From contig NC_054535.1 of assembly GCF_017654505.1 (NCBI RefSeq), positions 83,639,603-83,703,602 on the forward strand: a DNA stretch of 64,000 nucleotides, read 5' to 3'. The DNA is from Polyodon spathula (lineage: Eukaryota; Chordata; Actinopteri; Acipenseriformes; Polyodontidae). The position numbers and the translations under genes are program-made. The notes under the pieces were generated by a model that worked only from the letters and a program-made list of their open reading frames with translations, was not told where the DNA came from and ran no database searches. Below, piece after piece: positions 1 through 27,694 of this stretch. Numbering within the stretch: the stretch's first letter is position 1; the number at the start of each line of letters is the position of its first letter.

Positions 1-75
1 CCTGGGTTAGAATGCAAGCTCAGCCATTGGGACACGCCCTCTGACCTTGGGAAAGTCACAGGTCCGAAGGGTACT
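1..75 (+). repeat. Possible degenerate SINE fragment at window edge
   Basis: The first bases align loosely with the body of the V-SINE-like copy at 19792-20042: the CTCAGCCA segment and then GACCTTGGGAAAGTCAC against GACCCTGAGCAAGTCAC. The rest would lie upstream of the window. The match is diverged. Confidence 0.35.
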
Positions 76-1194
76 AGGTGGAATGGGTTTGATGGACACT
101 TGTATGTCTGCAGCACAATGAAAATAAATATTATGTTTACTATTTTTATATAACGCCACAGTGCGACTGCAACTTGTTTTTCCACCGATACTGAACGTCT
201 CATCTGTGTGTTTCGGCACTCAAGGAAAGGTCTTAGTAAATGACAAAGATGCGTTTTTAATCCAGTCATGTGGAGATCACTTAAGTCGTTCCCACCAGCC
301 TTCTGGTCGGAAGATCGCCCAAATGTTTTGATCTACCATCATGGTACTACAGATCATTGCCACTGTGTTTAGCAGTGCAGAAAAAGCAAAACGCTGTCTC
401 CGCTGGTTTTGCAGAAAAGAACATAGCTGTGCTTGATGAGCTGTCCATCGATTACATACTGTACTTTCTTACAAAAGCATGAACAAAAACACAACCGCCA
501 TGCTGCCGTCACATAGCCTGAGTCCAGTTGTTAGTTTAAACAGGGAAGGCACTCACTTCAGTAATGAATGGTGTGTGTGTACAACAAAAAGCCACAGTGA
601 GTGCAGTTTGTTAATACGGTTGTTGCGCTAATCGCAGTGTGATTGTGTACGAGGCCCAAGTGAACTGAGAAAAGAACAGTGTTTTTCCGACAAATACTCT
701 CATTCGGCATGTTCTGTTTCTTCTGCAATGATTTGATGCTGCCTTCAAGCACTAAATAAACCAAAAAACACAGACAACAGCACAGCCACAGCACTTAAAG
801 TATTCTCCATGTTGGGTGTGACTGGGATAAAAAGTTTTACCCGAGAGGACTTCTGCGCTAGTAATCAGGAAGGGAGACAAGTGTGTTTGGAAAGTGCAAT
901 GTGAAACCAATAGAACTCTAGTCTAGATGAAGCTGCAAGTGAACCAAACAAACACATGTTAATGCTCTTTACAAAAAACTCAAGTTCACTTGAATTTTTC
1001 TGGTGTGAAATGAGCTGAAGCAAACCTGAAAAAAAAAAAAAGTTTTTTGCAAGTGAACCACGATTTGAATCACTTGCAAGTGAACTAGGAGTGAAAGTGC
1101 CCTACAAAAAACAGTTACAGTGCAGTTAATGTTATACTTTTGTCATGGATATTTAATGTGACCTTGTGGGTAGTAATCTGTCTTTCCTTTCCAG
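76..1194 (+). other. aldh7a1 upstream intron, no exon seen
   Basis: Intronic sequence before the first visible exon. No segment matches the missing antiquitin N-terminus. Near 964-1092 an imperfect direct repeat of a CAAGTGAAC-type motif flanks a poly-A tract. Nothing else is supported. Confidence 0.5.
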
Positions 1195-15199
<14,005 letters not shown>

Positions 15200-15717
15200 A
15201 AATAAAGATCTGAAACTCCCCCAAACCTCCAGCACTTCTAAAAGCTTTAAAAGGGAGAATACAAATCACGTTCTCCTACAAGCTGTCATTAAACCCATGA
15301 TGCCTCAATTTGGAGTTCAAGTAAAAAAAAAAAATAAATAAAATAAAATAAAAAACTGCTTAAATAATTTCATATTAATGATTGTATTGGCATTAAAGTT
15401 ACTCTGCACCTTGCTCTGTAATTTAAAAAAATGATACAGTTCTTCATACAGTTGCCTTGAAGTTGTGCACTGCCTGAGTTGGAATAATGTGCTGGTTTAT
15501 GTAGGTAGCATTTTTAATACAGATTCTGTCTATACATCTAGTCGTGCTATTTGTCCAGTGGACACTGATTATTTGTTTTGACAAAGTACCAGAATGGGAA
15601 GCAAGATATTTGTTTGAGACAAGGTGTCATAACCTGCTTTGTTGTACCAAATGTTTTCCACTCCTTTATGTACCTGTTATGCAGCGTTGAGTTCCATGGA
15701 GAAAGTTTGTAAACTGA

Positions 15718-15752
15718 AATAAATCTTGCATTGATTGTGAATTTGTGTGTTG
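15718..15752 (+). terminator. Likely aldh7a1 polyadenylation site
   Basis: AATAAA at 15718-15723, about 520 nt after the stop codon. A cleavage-type CA lies some 10 nt later and a GT-rich element (gtgtgttgt) at 15743-15752. Another AATAAA stands immediately after the stop and a cluster lies near 16120; neither has an equally good GT-rich element. Confidence 0.55.
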
Positions 15753-16254
15753 TAAACTGGTTGAATGGTAAATCCCCAATGTTATTTAAAAACCTGCCAT
15801 CTGCCACTATCGGTGATTTATTGTACATTTTTTTTAAATTGGTCATGTTCATTTCTATAGGAAATGTGGCATGGCATATACCTTTTCGGGGAAACAGATT
15901 TTTATTTTTTTGTCTCGAGTACCATCTATTTTAAAAGCACTAGTAAAGTTGTGTCCTTTTGGCTTGAGTTGTTCACAGTAAAATGCCTAGCTATAGATAG
16001 GAACGCGTGATGCAGCCCTCCCATCAGAATGTTAAATGACTTTTTTAAATTACAATTTACAAAGGTGTCAGTAGAGCTTCAGTTTTTCCTTAAATCTATG
16101 CAGTGGAAGTAACTCCTGAATAAATCATCTGTGGAGGAAAATAAAAATTATAATAAATGATGTATTTCATGTAGACACTATCTGGAGGGAAAAAAATAAT
16201 GCTGTGACTTGTAATGCTGTACATCCTACTTTAAAAAAAAAAAAAAAAAAAATA

Positions 16255-16263
16255 TTATTATAT

Positions 16264-16358
<95 letters not shown>
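16255..16358. repeat. TA microsatellite
   Basis: A nearly pure TA run of about 100 bp, downstream of the aldh7a1 3' UTR and preceded by a poly-A tract. Confidence 0.95.
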
Positions 16359-18101
16359 ACAACCGCTTGCTAGAGCGAGGTCTGGGGAACTGGTAAATTA
16401 CCATTTAGATAAACAGCTGCTGTAGACAGTTCTGCAAAATACCATGTTAATAATTCAACCAGGCATGGCAAATTTATATCGCTGTATAATTTTGAAGTGA
16501 TTGACAAGAATGAATTACACAAAAATCATACACAGTTTAACTAAACCTTGCATTTTGAAAGATTTAAATTCGGTCTCTAATTATAAAACAAATAGGCCCT
16601 TTCCTAATGGAATTTATCATTTCTTTCACACTACTTAATTACATTTCCAGAGCAAACAGATTATACTGAGGAAAGAATATACACCCAAGACTCGAATACT
16701 TATAGCCTTTTGTAATAATTCAAAATAATAGATTTTAGCAGAGCAGTAAATTATGTGAGGTGCCTTACATTGCAAGGTGAGAAGGACTGTGTGTTAGAAC
16801 TACAGCAACCCACGCCCTTTTTTCAATCATAAAACAGCCACACCAGAAACGCGACTTCACATCATTAGTAAACAAGCTAGTGAAATACATTCTGCAATAT
16901 GGGATACAGCACACTGTTTGTACTCAAGTTCACTTTTAATATATTCAGTACTAAAGAAGCATATCTTAGCCCATTTGTGAATTTTTGGTCATTTTTTTCT
17001 TACTTTGCAACCATTTTGTTTATTATAAACAATTCAGTCTTCAGCATTTTGTTTATTATCATGAGATGTGATAATATTGGTTAAATATCGTGCTTATATA
17101 AAAACAAATGGATGCAAAGTAGAAACAATTTGTGGGCCTTGGGTTCAATACAGTAAGGTGGCAATAGACAATTAATGCAGATATACTCTATTGTAGTTCC
17201 ATATTAATACCAACTTCCATATTGTGTAAACAGACCATTGTTCTTTTTGTCACCATTCAGAGTTTCAAGGTTCTAAAGTAGTCTTGTTAGCTTTAGAGGG
17301 TGTCGCCGATAAAAAATAACAAATCTACTTAATACTTGAGTCGATGTCAGTCCATGAACTTTTTAATTTATGAATTAAAGTAATTTATGCGTGGGTCTAA
17401 TTTTTCAAATGCTTTTAAATACATGTGTAAACAAGGATGCATCTATGTAATAACACTAACTCCCAAGTTGCGCACAATGGTGAAGTACTTCGGGTGGCTC
17501 GAGGATCTCACAATGCACACATCCGGTGTAGTGGCTTATTGCACTGCTGGTATGAATGATTACATTAATGCTAGCATTATAATAAGTTACAGTAGTGTTC
17601 ATCATACTCCTCTTGATCACGATTGAATGTATAGGATCACAACCAAATACACAAGGAAGAAAGTTAACAAAGTCACTTTTCATTCTTACCTTAAAAGTAG
17701 TATGTCAACAGTGTAGCACTAGAATAGGCTCTGAAGTTCATTGTTTTGCTTCATTTTCCTTTCCAGTGAGAGCCATGGTCTATAACTGATAGCCTGTCAT
17801 GTAGTTTCCATGATGACTGGCCCAAATGATAGAAAAACCTGCTATTATAGTTTATTGTAAACAAACAATAAAAGTTCATTTACAAGTTCAACATTTACAA
17901 TATACAATATATTCTGAGTCTGTACCACAGACAGTCATCCAGCAAGATAATTTACTGATTGTGCCAAGGACAGTCACACTTTTTATTGCCAGTTTAATAT
18001 GTCGTGTATTGATAATTTATTAAATCAAACTGTTCTAAGGCAAAAATAAGTTCTGCAGTGCATTGTGCTATACATCTGTGTGCAAAGCTCAAAGAGCCAG
18101 C

Positions 18102-18160
<59 letters not shown>
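18102..18160. repeat. TA microsatellite
   Basis: About 29 TA units in the intergenic region. Confidence 0.95.
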
Positions 18161-18165
<5 letters not shown>

Positions 18166-19791
18166 TTACTATTGTTATTATTAGAAATACTCGTCTGCAA
18201 TCCCAAACAATTCAACATAAATAAAAAAAAAAAAGAAAATCCTTTAGGTGTCACTGTTGGTTCAGTTTCAATTTTACATTTCATGCAGAATCATGATGTA
18301 ATCCTGTGATTTATTCACACATTTCACAAGGGTATAAATGATTTGCCCCCGTTCCTCCTGCCCCCTCCTTTATCTCCCACATTATAAACATTTTAAGAGG
18401 TACACTATACTGGATCATTTCACAGATAGATACAAACATACTGAATATGAATTACTAACACAAGCTTCTGTGTAGAGGACTGGTTGCATCTATAGGACTG
18501 CACTAACAACTGATGCTTCATGAGGAACAGTTTAAAGTTGACATAATGCTGGAGAAAAGTCACTTCCATCACTTACCTCTGAAGGAAGTACAGGCAGCAG
18601 CCATGGAGAATATGGTCACATTCTTCTGAACAATTTGCCTGCAAGATCTGCCTCTGGTAAATAGCAGACCAGTTAATGGCAAGGACTGAGTTAGATCATG
18701 CTGGTTCAGAAGATTTGAGCTTGATTTTTAACTGTCAGGGTTTATAATATAAAATAACCGATTTTGTGGGAAATGTTTATTAAAAGGAAATTGTTTGCAA
18801 TTCAGCAGCTTCCTATAACTGTTTTTGAAATTGTAAATGGACAACATTAAGCATTTAGGTATGACAGGGTGGTATGAGATCCCAGAAAACATTTATATAT
18901 CATAATTGACTGAAAGACTAATTCATCTTAATACAATGTAGGCATCTACAAAACCTCTGTAGGGCTTGTCTCCCAAAAGCATTTATTTGAAGACCGCAGT
19001 GGCCCCTGCTGTTATGTTTTTTTTTTTTTTTCCAGCCACCTACCATGTGACATAGTGACAAGTGCATTCTGTAATCTGCAATGCAGGGGCTGGAACATGC
19101 ACTGTATTTAAGATGCCAATGAAAGTAATGGCTATTTTATCAAAAACACATATGTATCTTCAGTTGTAAAATTGACCAAGAAATAAAAAGCAGGTTTTAG
19201 GTAGAACATGAAGATTTGAGATTGGGAGAAATTAAACTAGATTGAAGATAACAGGTCTGAGTAAGTGGGCTTTTTGATGCTCTGCTTTGCAAGGGAATGC
19301 CACGCTTGTTCATTAACCAGGAATTTGGTAGAAAGACATCAACTCTCAGATAAAGAAAACAAAAATTTGTTTGACATTTCAGATACATCTTTTTGTTTCT
19401 GGAAGGCACATAGAGCAATACAACAAGCACTTGGATTCAGTAAATAAATTCCCAAATTTAACAAAAAAACTAAAACATATGAGACTTACCATATTACATC
19501 TCATCAGGCATGTAATACATCTCATATTATATCTCATCCATTACAACATCACCTTATTCGCAACAGCTGTTAGAAAACGCTGTACCATAACCTTAGTGCT
19601 ATACTTATCCTATATTATTCTTAACAAAAGGGACCTGTAAATTACATTAGGACTTTAACCTATAGGAAAAATTAGATTTCTTCACATTTTTGGTCCAGCA
19701 CAGGTAATTTACCATGAAGAATGTGTCTGCAATAGCTAATGACTGTGTCTCTAAGACAGAGAGAGGCTCTTGTTATAAAGCAAACAATTAT

Positions 19792-20042
19792 AGGAGGCTT
19801 GGTGATCTAGTAATTAAAGAAAGGGACTTGCTACCAGGAGGATCCTGGTTCAATCCCAACTCAGCCACTGACTCACTGGGTGTGACCCTGAGCAAGTCAC
19901 TTAACCTCCTTGTGCTCGATCCTTCAGAGGTCCTACCATAAGTGACTCTGCAGCAGTTGTGACGCACGGTTTACCCCCTAGTCTCCAAGTTGCTTTGGAT
20001 AAAACCATTTGCTAAAATGACTAACTCATTAATAATTATTAC
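19792..20042 (+). repeat. tRNA-derived SINE, V-SINE-like
   Basis: A degenerate A box (TTGGTGATCTAGTAATTAAA) and a B box GGTTCAATCCC at 19848-19858 give an RNA polymerase III promoter. A body with GACCCTGAGCAAGTCACTTA follows, then the L2-type tail GCTTTGGATAAAACCATTTG and CTAAAATG. This architecture (tRNA head, conserved core, tail shared with an L2-like LINE) is that of vertebrate V-SINEs. It is transcriptionally dead or old, judging by changes in both boxes. Confidence 0.8.
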
Positions 20043-21295
20043 AGTAGTCGTGAATTGAGTACCTATTACAGATCCCTTGACTGTCTCAATGTTACAACAT
20101 AATGCATAACAGATATCTGCATCAGACACAAATCCGTTAGCATATTGATTTTTAAACTTAAAAAAAAATATTGTCACCTGGTTATAATTGTTTGCCACTG
20201 TAATCATTTTTACCTCAAATTGTTATGTAGATGCTTTATAAAAGAAAAAAAGGTGTGGGGGGGGTTGTGTTTTTTGCATAAATGTGGTGACTCAATCCCT
20301 TGACATGTAGGGAACAAGCCAGTGGTCTAGAAATATGTATATAAGCATTTTTAGCTGGGAGCACTTCCCCCCTGTATCGAAACATCAAACATTCAGGTTT
20401 CTGTGCTGTTTGAAGCTCAGTAGTCCAGATTATGTTTTGTACAGTACTACCATAAAATGTGCTTTTACTTCATGGTTGCTCAGGAATTGTGAAAGGATTT
20501 TGTAAAGGCACTGTATGAACATAAGCTTATTTTCTTTCATCTGTATCTGTTTTGTTAAAAAAAAAATAGATCGTTTAAAAAAAATGAACAGCAATAATAC
20601 TGTTAAATCTTTGCTTTCATAACGTAATATACACTTTCATTGAGCGGAAAAGCCTTTCAGAAGTCTGTGGGTCTGTTCTTTAAGATTTGAAGGATGTATT
20701 GCTTATAAATGTCTTAAGAACTGTGTCATTTACTATGCTCATCATAGATGCTTTGTATTGAAAACATGAATTCAACTTTTAAAAGCTGAGTAAAATGGGT
20801 TGCACAGGCACATTTTGTGATAAATTCTCTCAGTTAATTATTAGCTAAATGTGCGTAGCATTTAGGGCTACTTACTACAGTTCTAGAGACATAGGGGTAA
20901 CCTAAACTTGTACATGCTATATTACCACAGGACATTGATGAAGGCATTAGCGGAGATGTTTTCTCCTTTACTTCAGTTTTACAACTTGTATTTAATCAAG
21001 TCTCAACTGATCTGGATGGATATAAAACAAAAAAACAACAACAAAAAAAAAAGTAGACTGGATTTTTGTTTTGGTCTGGGCAACAGCACTACACTGGCTG
21101 CCTAAGGTATACAAAGCTGACGGATGAGACATTATAACAAAAAGAATCCAAACAGAACTTTAAATGGCATTTAATCTTTAAGAAACACCAGCTGTCAATT
21201 TAGTTTTCCATGTCTCGTAATCCTTGCTTCATTGTACACTATAAATTAAATGTATTACTCATATTATAAATATAACAATTTTAATTATTTTAGTG
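20043..21295. other. Intergenic stretch, nothing recognised
   Basis: No exon, RNA gene or transposon end could be supported here. There are only short A-rich tracts near 20560 and 21030. Confidence 0.5.
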
Positions 21296-21722
21296 TGTCC
21301 AGTTATATTCCCCCCCCCCCTCCTCCAATTTTCTCCCAGTTTTGAATCCCTAATCGCTTTTCCACTCACTGCAGCAATTCCCCACATGGCTCAGGATACG
21401 GAAGATTCAGTGGGTGTCCTCCGATCCCACGGCCAAGCCAGTTTCTTTTTTCACACAGGAACTTGAGGACAAAGGCCAGACCTGCAGGTGTCCACGCTGA
21501 GCTTACTGGGTGTCTGGCCAGCAGGGTTCGCTGTAGAGCGATAAGGAGAACAGTCCCTCCCTAACCCACGGGAGAGCCAGAGCCAATGTAATGTTCCCTT
21601 CGGAGTCCCCAGCAAAGACCGGCCTACTTCGCACAGCCAGGATGTGAACCTGCACTGTATGGCTTACCCTGCAAACAATGTGGATATGCTTCTACCAGGT
21701 AAGCCACTCAGGAACCCCCTAT
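21296..21722 (-). repeat. tRNA-derived SINE, about 425 bp
   Basis: On the minus strand the copy begins GGGGTTCCTGAGTGGCTTAC, where GAGTGGCTTACCTGG is A-box-like, and has GGTTCACATCC as a B box about 75 bp later. The body shares GGGATCGGAGGAC and GGGAATTGCTGCAGTGAGTG with the fragment at 13735-13935. It ends in an AAAATTGGAGGAGG segment. Confidence 0.7.
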
Positions 21723-24651
21723 AAACCATATATTTGACATATACTGTAAATGTGAGTGTTTCCATGAGAAGTCATACAGCATGTAAAACGTGGGTTCTTT
21801 GTCATGTCTATGATATTTAAAAAATAAGACCAAAAATTAACAATGGGCAATCCTAGAAAACAAGTGAAAAAAAACAACAAATTATATATCTATATATATA
21901 AAACCCCAGAATCACGAAGAACATCAGCATCCAAAATATCAATTGTAAGAAATGAAATCATTCACAATGAATGAAGGAGTATCTCACCTGTCATTCTGTG
22001 GGAAGGCTAGTCTTCTCACTGCAACACATTCATTGCTTCTAGACTAAACGTGAATCTGTAATAAAACCCATAATTAAACTCATGTTATGTGGTGTTGCAT
22101 GTTTTTCTTCCTCTATGGAACATTGATTCATAATTATAGCTTTTAAATCATGATCTTGGATAAAGGAGGTTTATGTACATTATGAAGGACTAACCGTTAA
22201 GTCTCAATGGTTGTTTTTTTATGATCATTATGGGAAAAAAATATATACCGAGTCTAGATAAATCGATCAATCATGTCTTTATCTGAACCAGCAATGACAG
22301 CAGTATGGTATGGTTTTATAGAAATGCCCTTGTTTCAAAAGGGGTGTTACATTTTAATAATTTGTCAAATGACTTTATGCACATACATTCTTCTCAATGC
22401 ATCTCCATCTTCTTGTTTTAGCTTGCTGTTTTTTGCTATTCCAACATGGTTTTGCCCTGCAGCACCAATTTTACAAAGACAGGTGTGCACAGAAAAAACA
22501 ATCTGCCTATTTTAAACACCTTTTCACTGATGTATAGGTCTTGAGAAACAATCATAACAAAACATGATATTAACTTGAAAAGTCAAACATTTTGTAGACT
22601 CAATACTAGCCATGTATTAGTAATTGAATATTGATAAAACATTTGAAACCAATTTGTTCCTTATTGGTGATTAAATCAAACTTAATTGATTATGTTTCTA
22701 AAGAGGTTATTTTTTATTCCTTTGTTTAAAATATATTCTGCAAAACACCCATTTCTCGTGTAAAAGGCACCTGTTTTACATATTAGCACATCAAAAACAC
22801 CCTCAATAGAATGCTATACCCCCGAGTATAAATATGTATTGTATAATCTTTATATAAATGCATACATTATAACATTTGGTGTCACTACAACTAGTACCAC
22901 ACTGAACATTGTTGTTGAAAGTTTGTTCTAAACTTAGTTTAAAAAAAGGAATGGGGAAACAAAACTAGTCAAACCAGTTAAGAACTAAATAATGCATCTG
23001 TATGGCTCAGATGGATTGCTATAATCTGTCACACAGGAATAAACATATTAATGAATTAAGTGTGAAAGTTAGAATGTATTTAAAAACAAATGTAAATTAA
23101 ACAAAATTACTTTTCTAACAGACACACACAGCTCACCTCCATCATCTTGGGCTATTGGATAAATTGTACTTGAATGAACAGAAATCTGGAGACAAATAAT
23201 CAGGAGTCAATATAGTGAATATTGTTAAGTTAAACCTTTATAAAATAAATACAGTTGTATATCTCTAGAGAAATGGACCACATGAGGAATTTCTTTAATA
23301 CTAAAATGGACACAAGAATTATGACATTGCAAAATAGAGAAGATTGACAAGAATATGCAAAATACTGTACCTGAAAAGAAATGAAAAGCAATATGTATCT
23401 CGATGGCCCAATGTGCTGTCTACCTGCAGCACAGCAGCCAGAGCATACATAGAGCTGAAACAAGGCAAGCATGCATTTCAGATATTTTATTCGATTGCAA
23501 AGGGATATGCTGCAACTGTATAAATAATGTTAAAGTTCCAATTTTAATTTAAGTAGACCACCAAGCAATTCTATTTCACAGCTATGATTAAGTTGCATAC
23601 ACCTTGTCCTGCATCAGACCAGCTTATTGATGTAAGACTGATCAATGTGTTTAACACTGGTTCTAGATATTTTTCAGCCCAGCTCAAGTGATGTTATTAT
23701 ATTTACACTTGTCACATGTAAGTTATGAAGCTCAAAAAAAGTACCATATATGGTAGTAACAGAAACAGCTGAATCCATTGAACAAACACATGCCCCCACA
23801 CATTAGTCCTTCAAAGGAAAGTAATGCACAAGAAGTCCTTCCTTGGCTTGCATTGTATTTAAAAAAAACAAAACAATAAAATCCTAACAGGGATATCCTG
23901 GTTCCCAGTTCAGCTGACATTACGTGGCAACCCTGCCTTTGTTAATAAAATTGAGCAAATAATGGTTTATTTGATTACAAACCCTGAGAAATTGGGCTGA
24001 CCTATTTTGAATCTATGGAGTTGTACTGTGGTAAGCACAACAACATGTGAATGCAAAGCATCCTGGAAAGGTATCATTTACAATTAAAAATTGATTTTAT
24101 CAGGCAAGCATTCTCTTCCAATTATCAACAAATGTATGAGGTTATGCTTTTTCTAAAGTCTCATCGAATTAATATCTGAAGCCTGCAATCCCTAAATAAT
24201 GCACATGGGAAGAATTTTGACTGAAATGCATAATTACTTTGAAACACCTTCTAACCAAGCCAAAATTTTCAAACATAATGACAAGTGACATGGATTATTT
24301 AGAGGGTAGTGAACATTAAACTAGATCAGGCATTTGATAGGTCTAGCATCTCAGGAGCAATTGTACTGTGCACTCTGGAAAGAACTGTAAAACTATACCT
24401 GCTCTCATAACAGACCATGCTGAGAGCAAACACAGCAGAAGCTAATCTTTATTTCATGAACTACTTTGTTCCAGAAATAAATCATTTATTGGAATGTGAA
24501 TTATTCACGACTCACCAAGGCCTGTGGCTCATTAGCACAGTTGTGTATTGTTTTTAATGCCCTTTGGCTACTGCAATTAGAAACAAATCACTTGATATAA
24601 AATCTGTTAAAAGGTAGTATTTGTTTGTATCAATTACAGAGAAAATGGCTA
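21723..24651. other. Intergenic stretch, nothing recognised
   Basis: AT-rich with short unconserved open frames. No coding exon, tRNA or transposon end could be supported. Confidence 0.5.
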
Positions 24652-25450
24652 TATAAAAGTATCTGTCCCTAGAACATTTTTCCAGAACTCCTGAGGATCA
24701 TCCAGGTGCTTTTCAGCAAACTTGAAATGAGCATTCATGTTCTTAGTGAGCAGTGGTTTCTGCCTTGCTGCTCTGCCATAAATCCCATTTTTGCCCAGTG
24801 TCTTTCTGAACACTGACCTTAACCAAGGTGAGAGGCCCATAGATCCCTGGATGTTGTTTTAGGGTTCTTTGTGACTTCCTGGATGATTTTTCGCCTTGCT
24901 CTTGAGATTTTGGCAGGACGGCCACTCCTGGGAAGATTCAATACCGTCCCAAACTTTCTCCATTTGGACAATATGGCTCGGACTGTGGTTTGGTGGAGCC
25001 CCAGAATTGGCTTTGTAGACCGATAGGCATCAACAACTTTTATCCAGCGGTCTTTCTTTTGATCGTGGCATGATGTGCTTCTAGAACCTGTGTGCTGATA
25101 ACTTCACTCTGATGGTAAGGGCCAAAGTTAGTCAGATTTATATTGGACAGGGCTGGCCGAAATCAGGCCTGATTGTTAACCAAAGTATTCAAACAGCTGA
25201 CCCTAATTATCCCTTTAATTGGGTTGAGTTAACTAGGGGGGCAATAATTCACACCTGAAGATTGCATGCTTGATTACCTTGGACACCAAACAAATGAAAG
25301 CAGTGCCAAACTTTGGTGTCATTTTATCCTCTCAGACTCCCTCTATATACTACTACAACCCACAAAAAGATCTGACCAAATTCAATAGGAAAAATTTGGA
25401 AAAATGCAGAAAATCAGGCAGGGGGGCAAATACTTTCAAAGCACTGTGCG
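24652..25450 (-). mobile_element. Tc1-like transposon, internally deleted copy
   Basis: Same family as 5903-7466. The right inverted repeat (ending GGGGGCAAATACTTTCAAAGC) is complete. The left end keeps only a remnant (AAAAGTATCTGTCCCT at about 24656), then jumps into the transposase. Minus-strand pieces with LTKNMNAHFKFAEKHLDDPQ and KNGIYGRAARQKPLL are readable but out of frame with each other. The catalytic core after the first Asp is deleted. Confidence 0.85.
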
Positions 25451-25710
25451 ATGCTAAAAATAAACATTAAAAGTGTAAAACTTGAAAAAGTTACTTCTAG
25501 GCCTTTTTGAAGAACCAGAAATAATGGGTCAGTTTGGTAAAAAGGTAAGGTTGCGAGCATGAGGCAGGTGATAAAATTACAATGAAAAAAGGAAAGGATA
25601 CATGTACAAAATATTCAGTTCAAATAAAAACCTTGGAGAAGGATTCTTGGACAACCATCACAGGTTAACCATTAGGGAATACTGTTGGTTACACCTGCAA
25701 GCTCTATTGA

Positions 25711-26543
25711 TAGGGCCCTACCCATTTCACAGCCGTTAAATGCGACACACACCGTGAAATTGTGTACTTTTACACTGCACTAAAATCAATGTTATATGTA
25801 CCGTTACAGGTTCCTGATGGGATTATTAGCTTGTTTCAATTTAAAAAAGAAAGCTAATCATGAACTAGACAGGATTTATTGATTGACATTTGACATCCAA
25901 TAACTGGGCTTTACTCATCAATTGGTAGACACAGGCATCCAAGGAGGGTTTAGTATGACTTGCATAGCTCAACTGCTAGTAGTCAGGCAAGTCAAATTAG
26001 GCTAATTTTAAATAGTGTCCAAAATAAATAAGAAATGCTACAATCATTTCTGCAGCAGATAATGTAAAAGTTTGGAAAACAAATATATATCAAGCAGCAG
26101 AAAAATATTCAGAGTCAGTAATTTCAGAGACTTCATGTTTATATTTTAGGCTCTGGATATATTGTCCAGCTACAGACCTGTCCCTAGCTCGGCACAGTCT
26201 GTCCAACAAACTCTGTGGCTGCAGAGAGAGCTGTGTCTAAATATGGACAGGTATTTACACAAGAGACAGGGAATGAAGAACAGAATTGTTAAAAAAAAAA
26301 AAAAAAAAAAAAAAAGTGATGCTCTGGATTTCAGTTTCATTTTCTTTTAGCATTTCTACTTTGTTAGTCACCTGCTTTTGTTAACTCCAGGGCGTTAAAT
26401 GTTTACATTGCTATATAACTACATGTTCATACTTTGTTACACCACCATAAGATGTAAGATTTAAATAGCTGAAACCATCAAATTTAAGATTTTAAAATGT
26501 TATGACATTTACGAAACTGTACCGTGAATTTGTTAGGGCCCTA
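25711..26543. mobile_element. hAT-like non-autonomous element with TAGGGCCCTA ends
   Basis: Begins TAGGGCCCTACC and ends GTTAGGGCCCTA. Inside both ends the GTGAATT/AATTCAC-type sequence recurs in inverted orientation. Flanking octamers TCTATTGA and TCCAATGA match at 6 of 8 places, as expected for an aged hAT target duplication. The interior has a long poly-A tract (about 26290-26313) and no transposase reading frame. Confidence 0.65.
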
Positions 26544-26709
26544 TCCAATGAATAGCTTTCAATATGGCCCCAAGTGAATGTTCCCTTTCATTAAGCTCCA
26601 ACACAAATACATAAAATAAATCATGGACGATATCCCCCATCATCATTTTTACATTCAATTCCAGTGAAGTTTCACATTGTGTTGCCCAAACCATTAACAT
26701 ACTGTAGAG

Positions 26710-26919
26710 CAGGGGTCTCCAACCCTTGTCCTAGAGATCCCCAATCCTGCAGGTTTTACAGGCGTCTATACATCCCGAAATGGCTAAAAAGAACTAGTAC
26801 ACATGTTAATCTTGACTAATTAAGCCAATAATTGGTTCAATTAAGTAAAAGATCAGTTGATACAAAGCCAGAAGACCCTGTAGCTCTTCAAGATCAGGGT
26901 TGGATATAAGACACCCCTG
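26710..26919. mobile_element. hAT MITE, CAGGGGT ends
   Basis: A 210-bp element starting CAGGGGTCTCCAACCCT and ending in the inverted form AGACACCCCTG. The flanking 8-bp duplications CTGTAGAG and CTGTAGGG differ at one base. The interior contains an AATTAAGCCAATAATTGG-type palindromic segment and no ORF. A sister copy is at 36824-37134. Confidence 0.85.
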
Positions 26920-27202
26920 CTGTAGGGTCTGCTGTGCTAAATACAGCAGCGATACAATGCAGGTCATACTTTCATTGTTAAACTTTTTTTGCCCCCAGAA
27001 AAGTACAAAATTCAAAATCAAGGCTTCAACTTAATTCAAGAATATATATACTTTTTAGATTTCAGCAATGACTCATCCATTTAGAACCACCCCCACCCCC
27101 GTCTGGACCTTGGGGATGCTATACAAAAATGAAAAGGTAAATCAAGATTGTAGAACAAAACCAGGTTTCAAGTATAGGACAATAAAAAGACAATATAATG
27201 AA

Positions 27203-27208
27203 TTTATT
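27203..27208 (-). terminator. Candidate gramd2b polyadenylation signal
   Basis: The first AATAAA on the minus strand after the gramd2b stop codon, about 1.6 kb downstream. The implied 3' UTR contains a MITE (27504-27796) and an antisense LINE tail (27850-28215). A nearer non-canonical signal cannot be excluded. Confidence 0.35.
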
Positions 27209-27503
27209 CCAAATTTAGAAACATTTCACAGAAATGGTTAAAAATACACTTTACATTTTTTATATAAATAGAATCCATCAGTTGTTGCTTTACAATTTTT
27301 CAAAATCTGCAGAAAGTGTCATCTGGTTCAAAGAGACATAATGCCCCTCAACCCAGCACTATTGTGCTTTAAAGAATAAGTAGCAGGATTCTGAAAAGTA
27401 TAGCGTCACACATCCCCACATGTTGCCAGAACTGTTTAGAAAACATACCTGCAACTTCGATTTGCATGGCTAACATCTTGACATTTTATACTTAACTTGA
27501 GTG

Positions 27504-27627
27504 TTTCAAAGCTCTTTTCAAAATGGCCACTCTAGTGCACTGATCGTGTAAGGATTATTGCCCACGTCGTCAAACAGGTAACAAAGCGATAACAATCCAT
27601 GATGCGGTACAGAACAGAAAAGCCAGA

Positions 27628-27694
<67 letters not shown>

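Larger units (their letters stand above)
15753..19791. other. Intergenic stretch without recognisable gene
   Basis: AT-rich sequence between aldh7a1 and the first SINE. It contains TA microsatellites at about 16255-16358 and 18102-18160 and several homopolymers. The short open frames show no conserved motif or splice pattern. Confidence 0.6.

Noticed and set aside
19848..19858. Functional tRNA gene
   Set aside because: The A and B boxes belong to a SINE: there is no cloverleaf of correct length, and the repeat body continues downstream.
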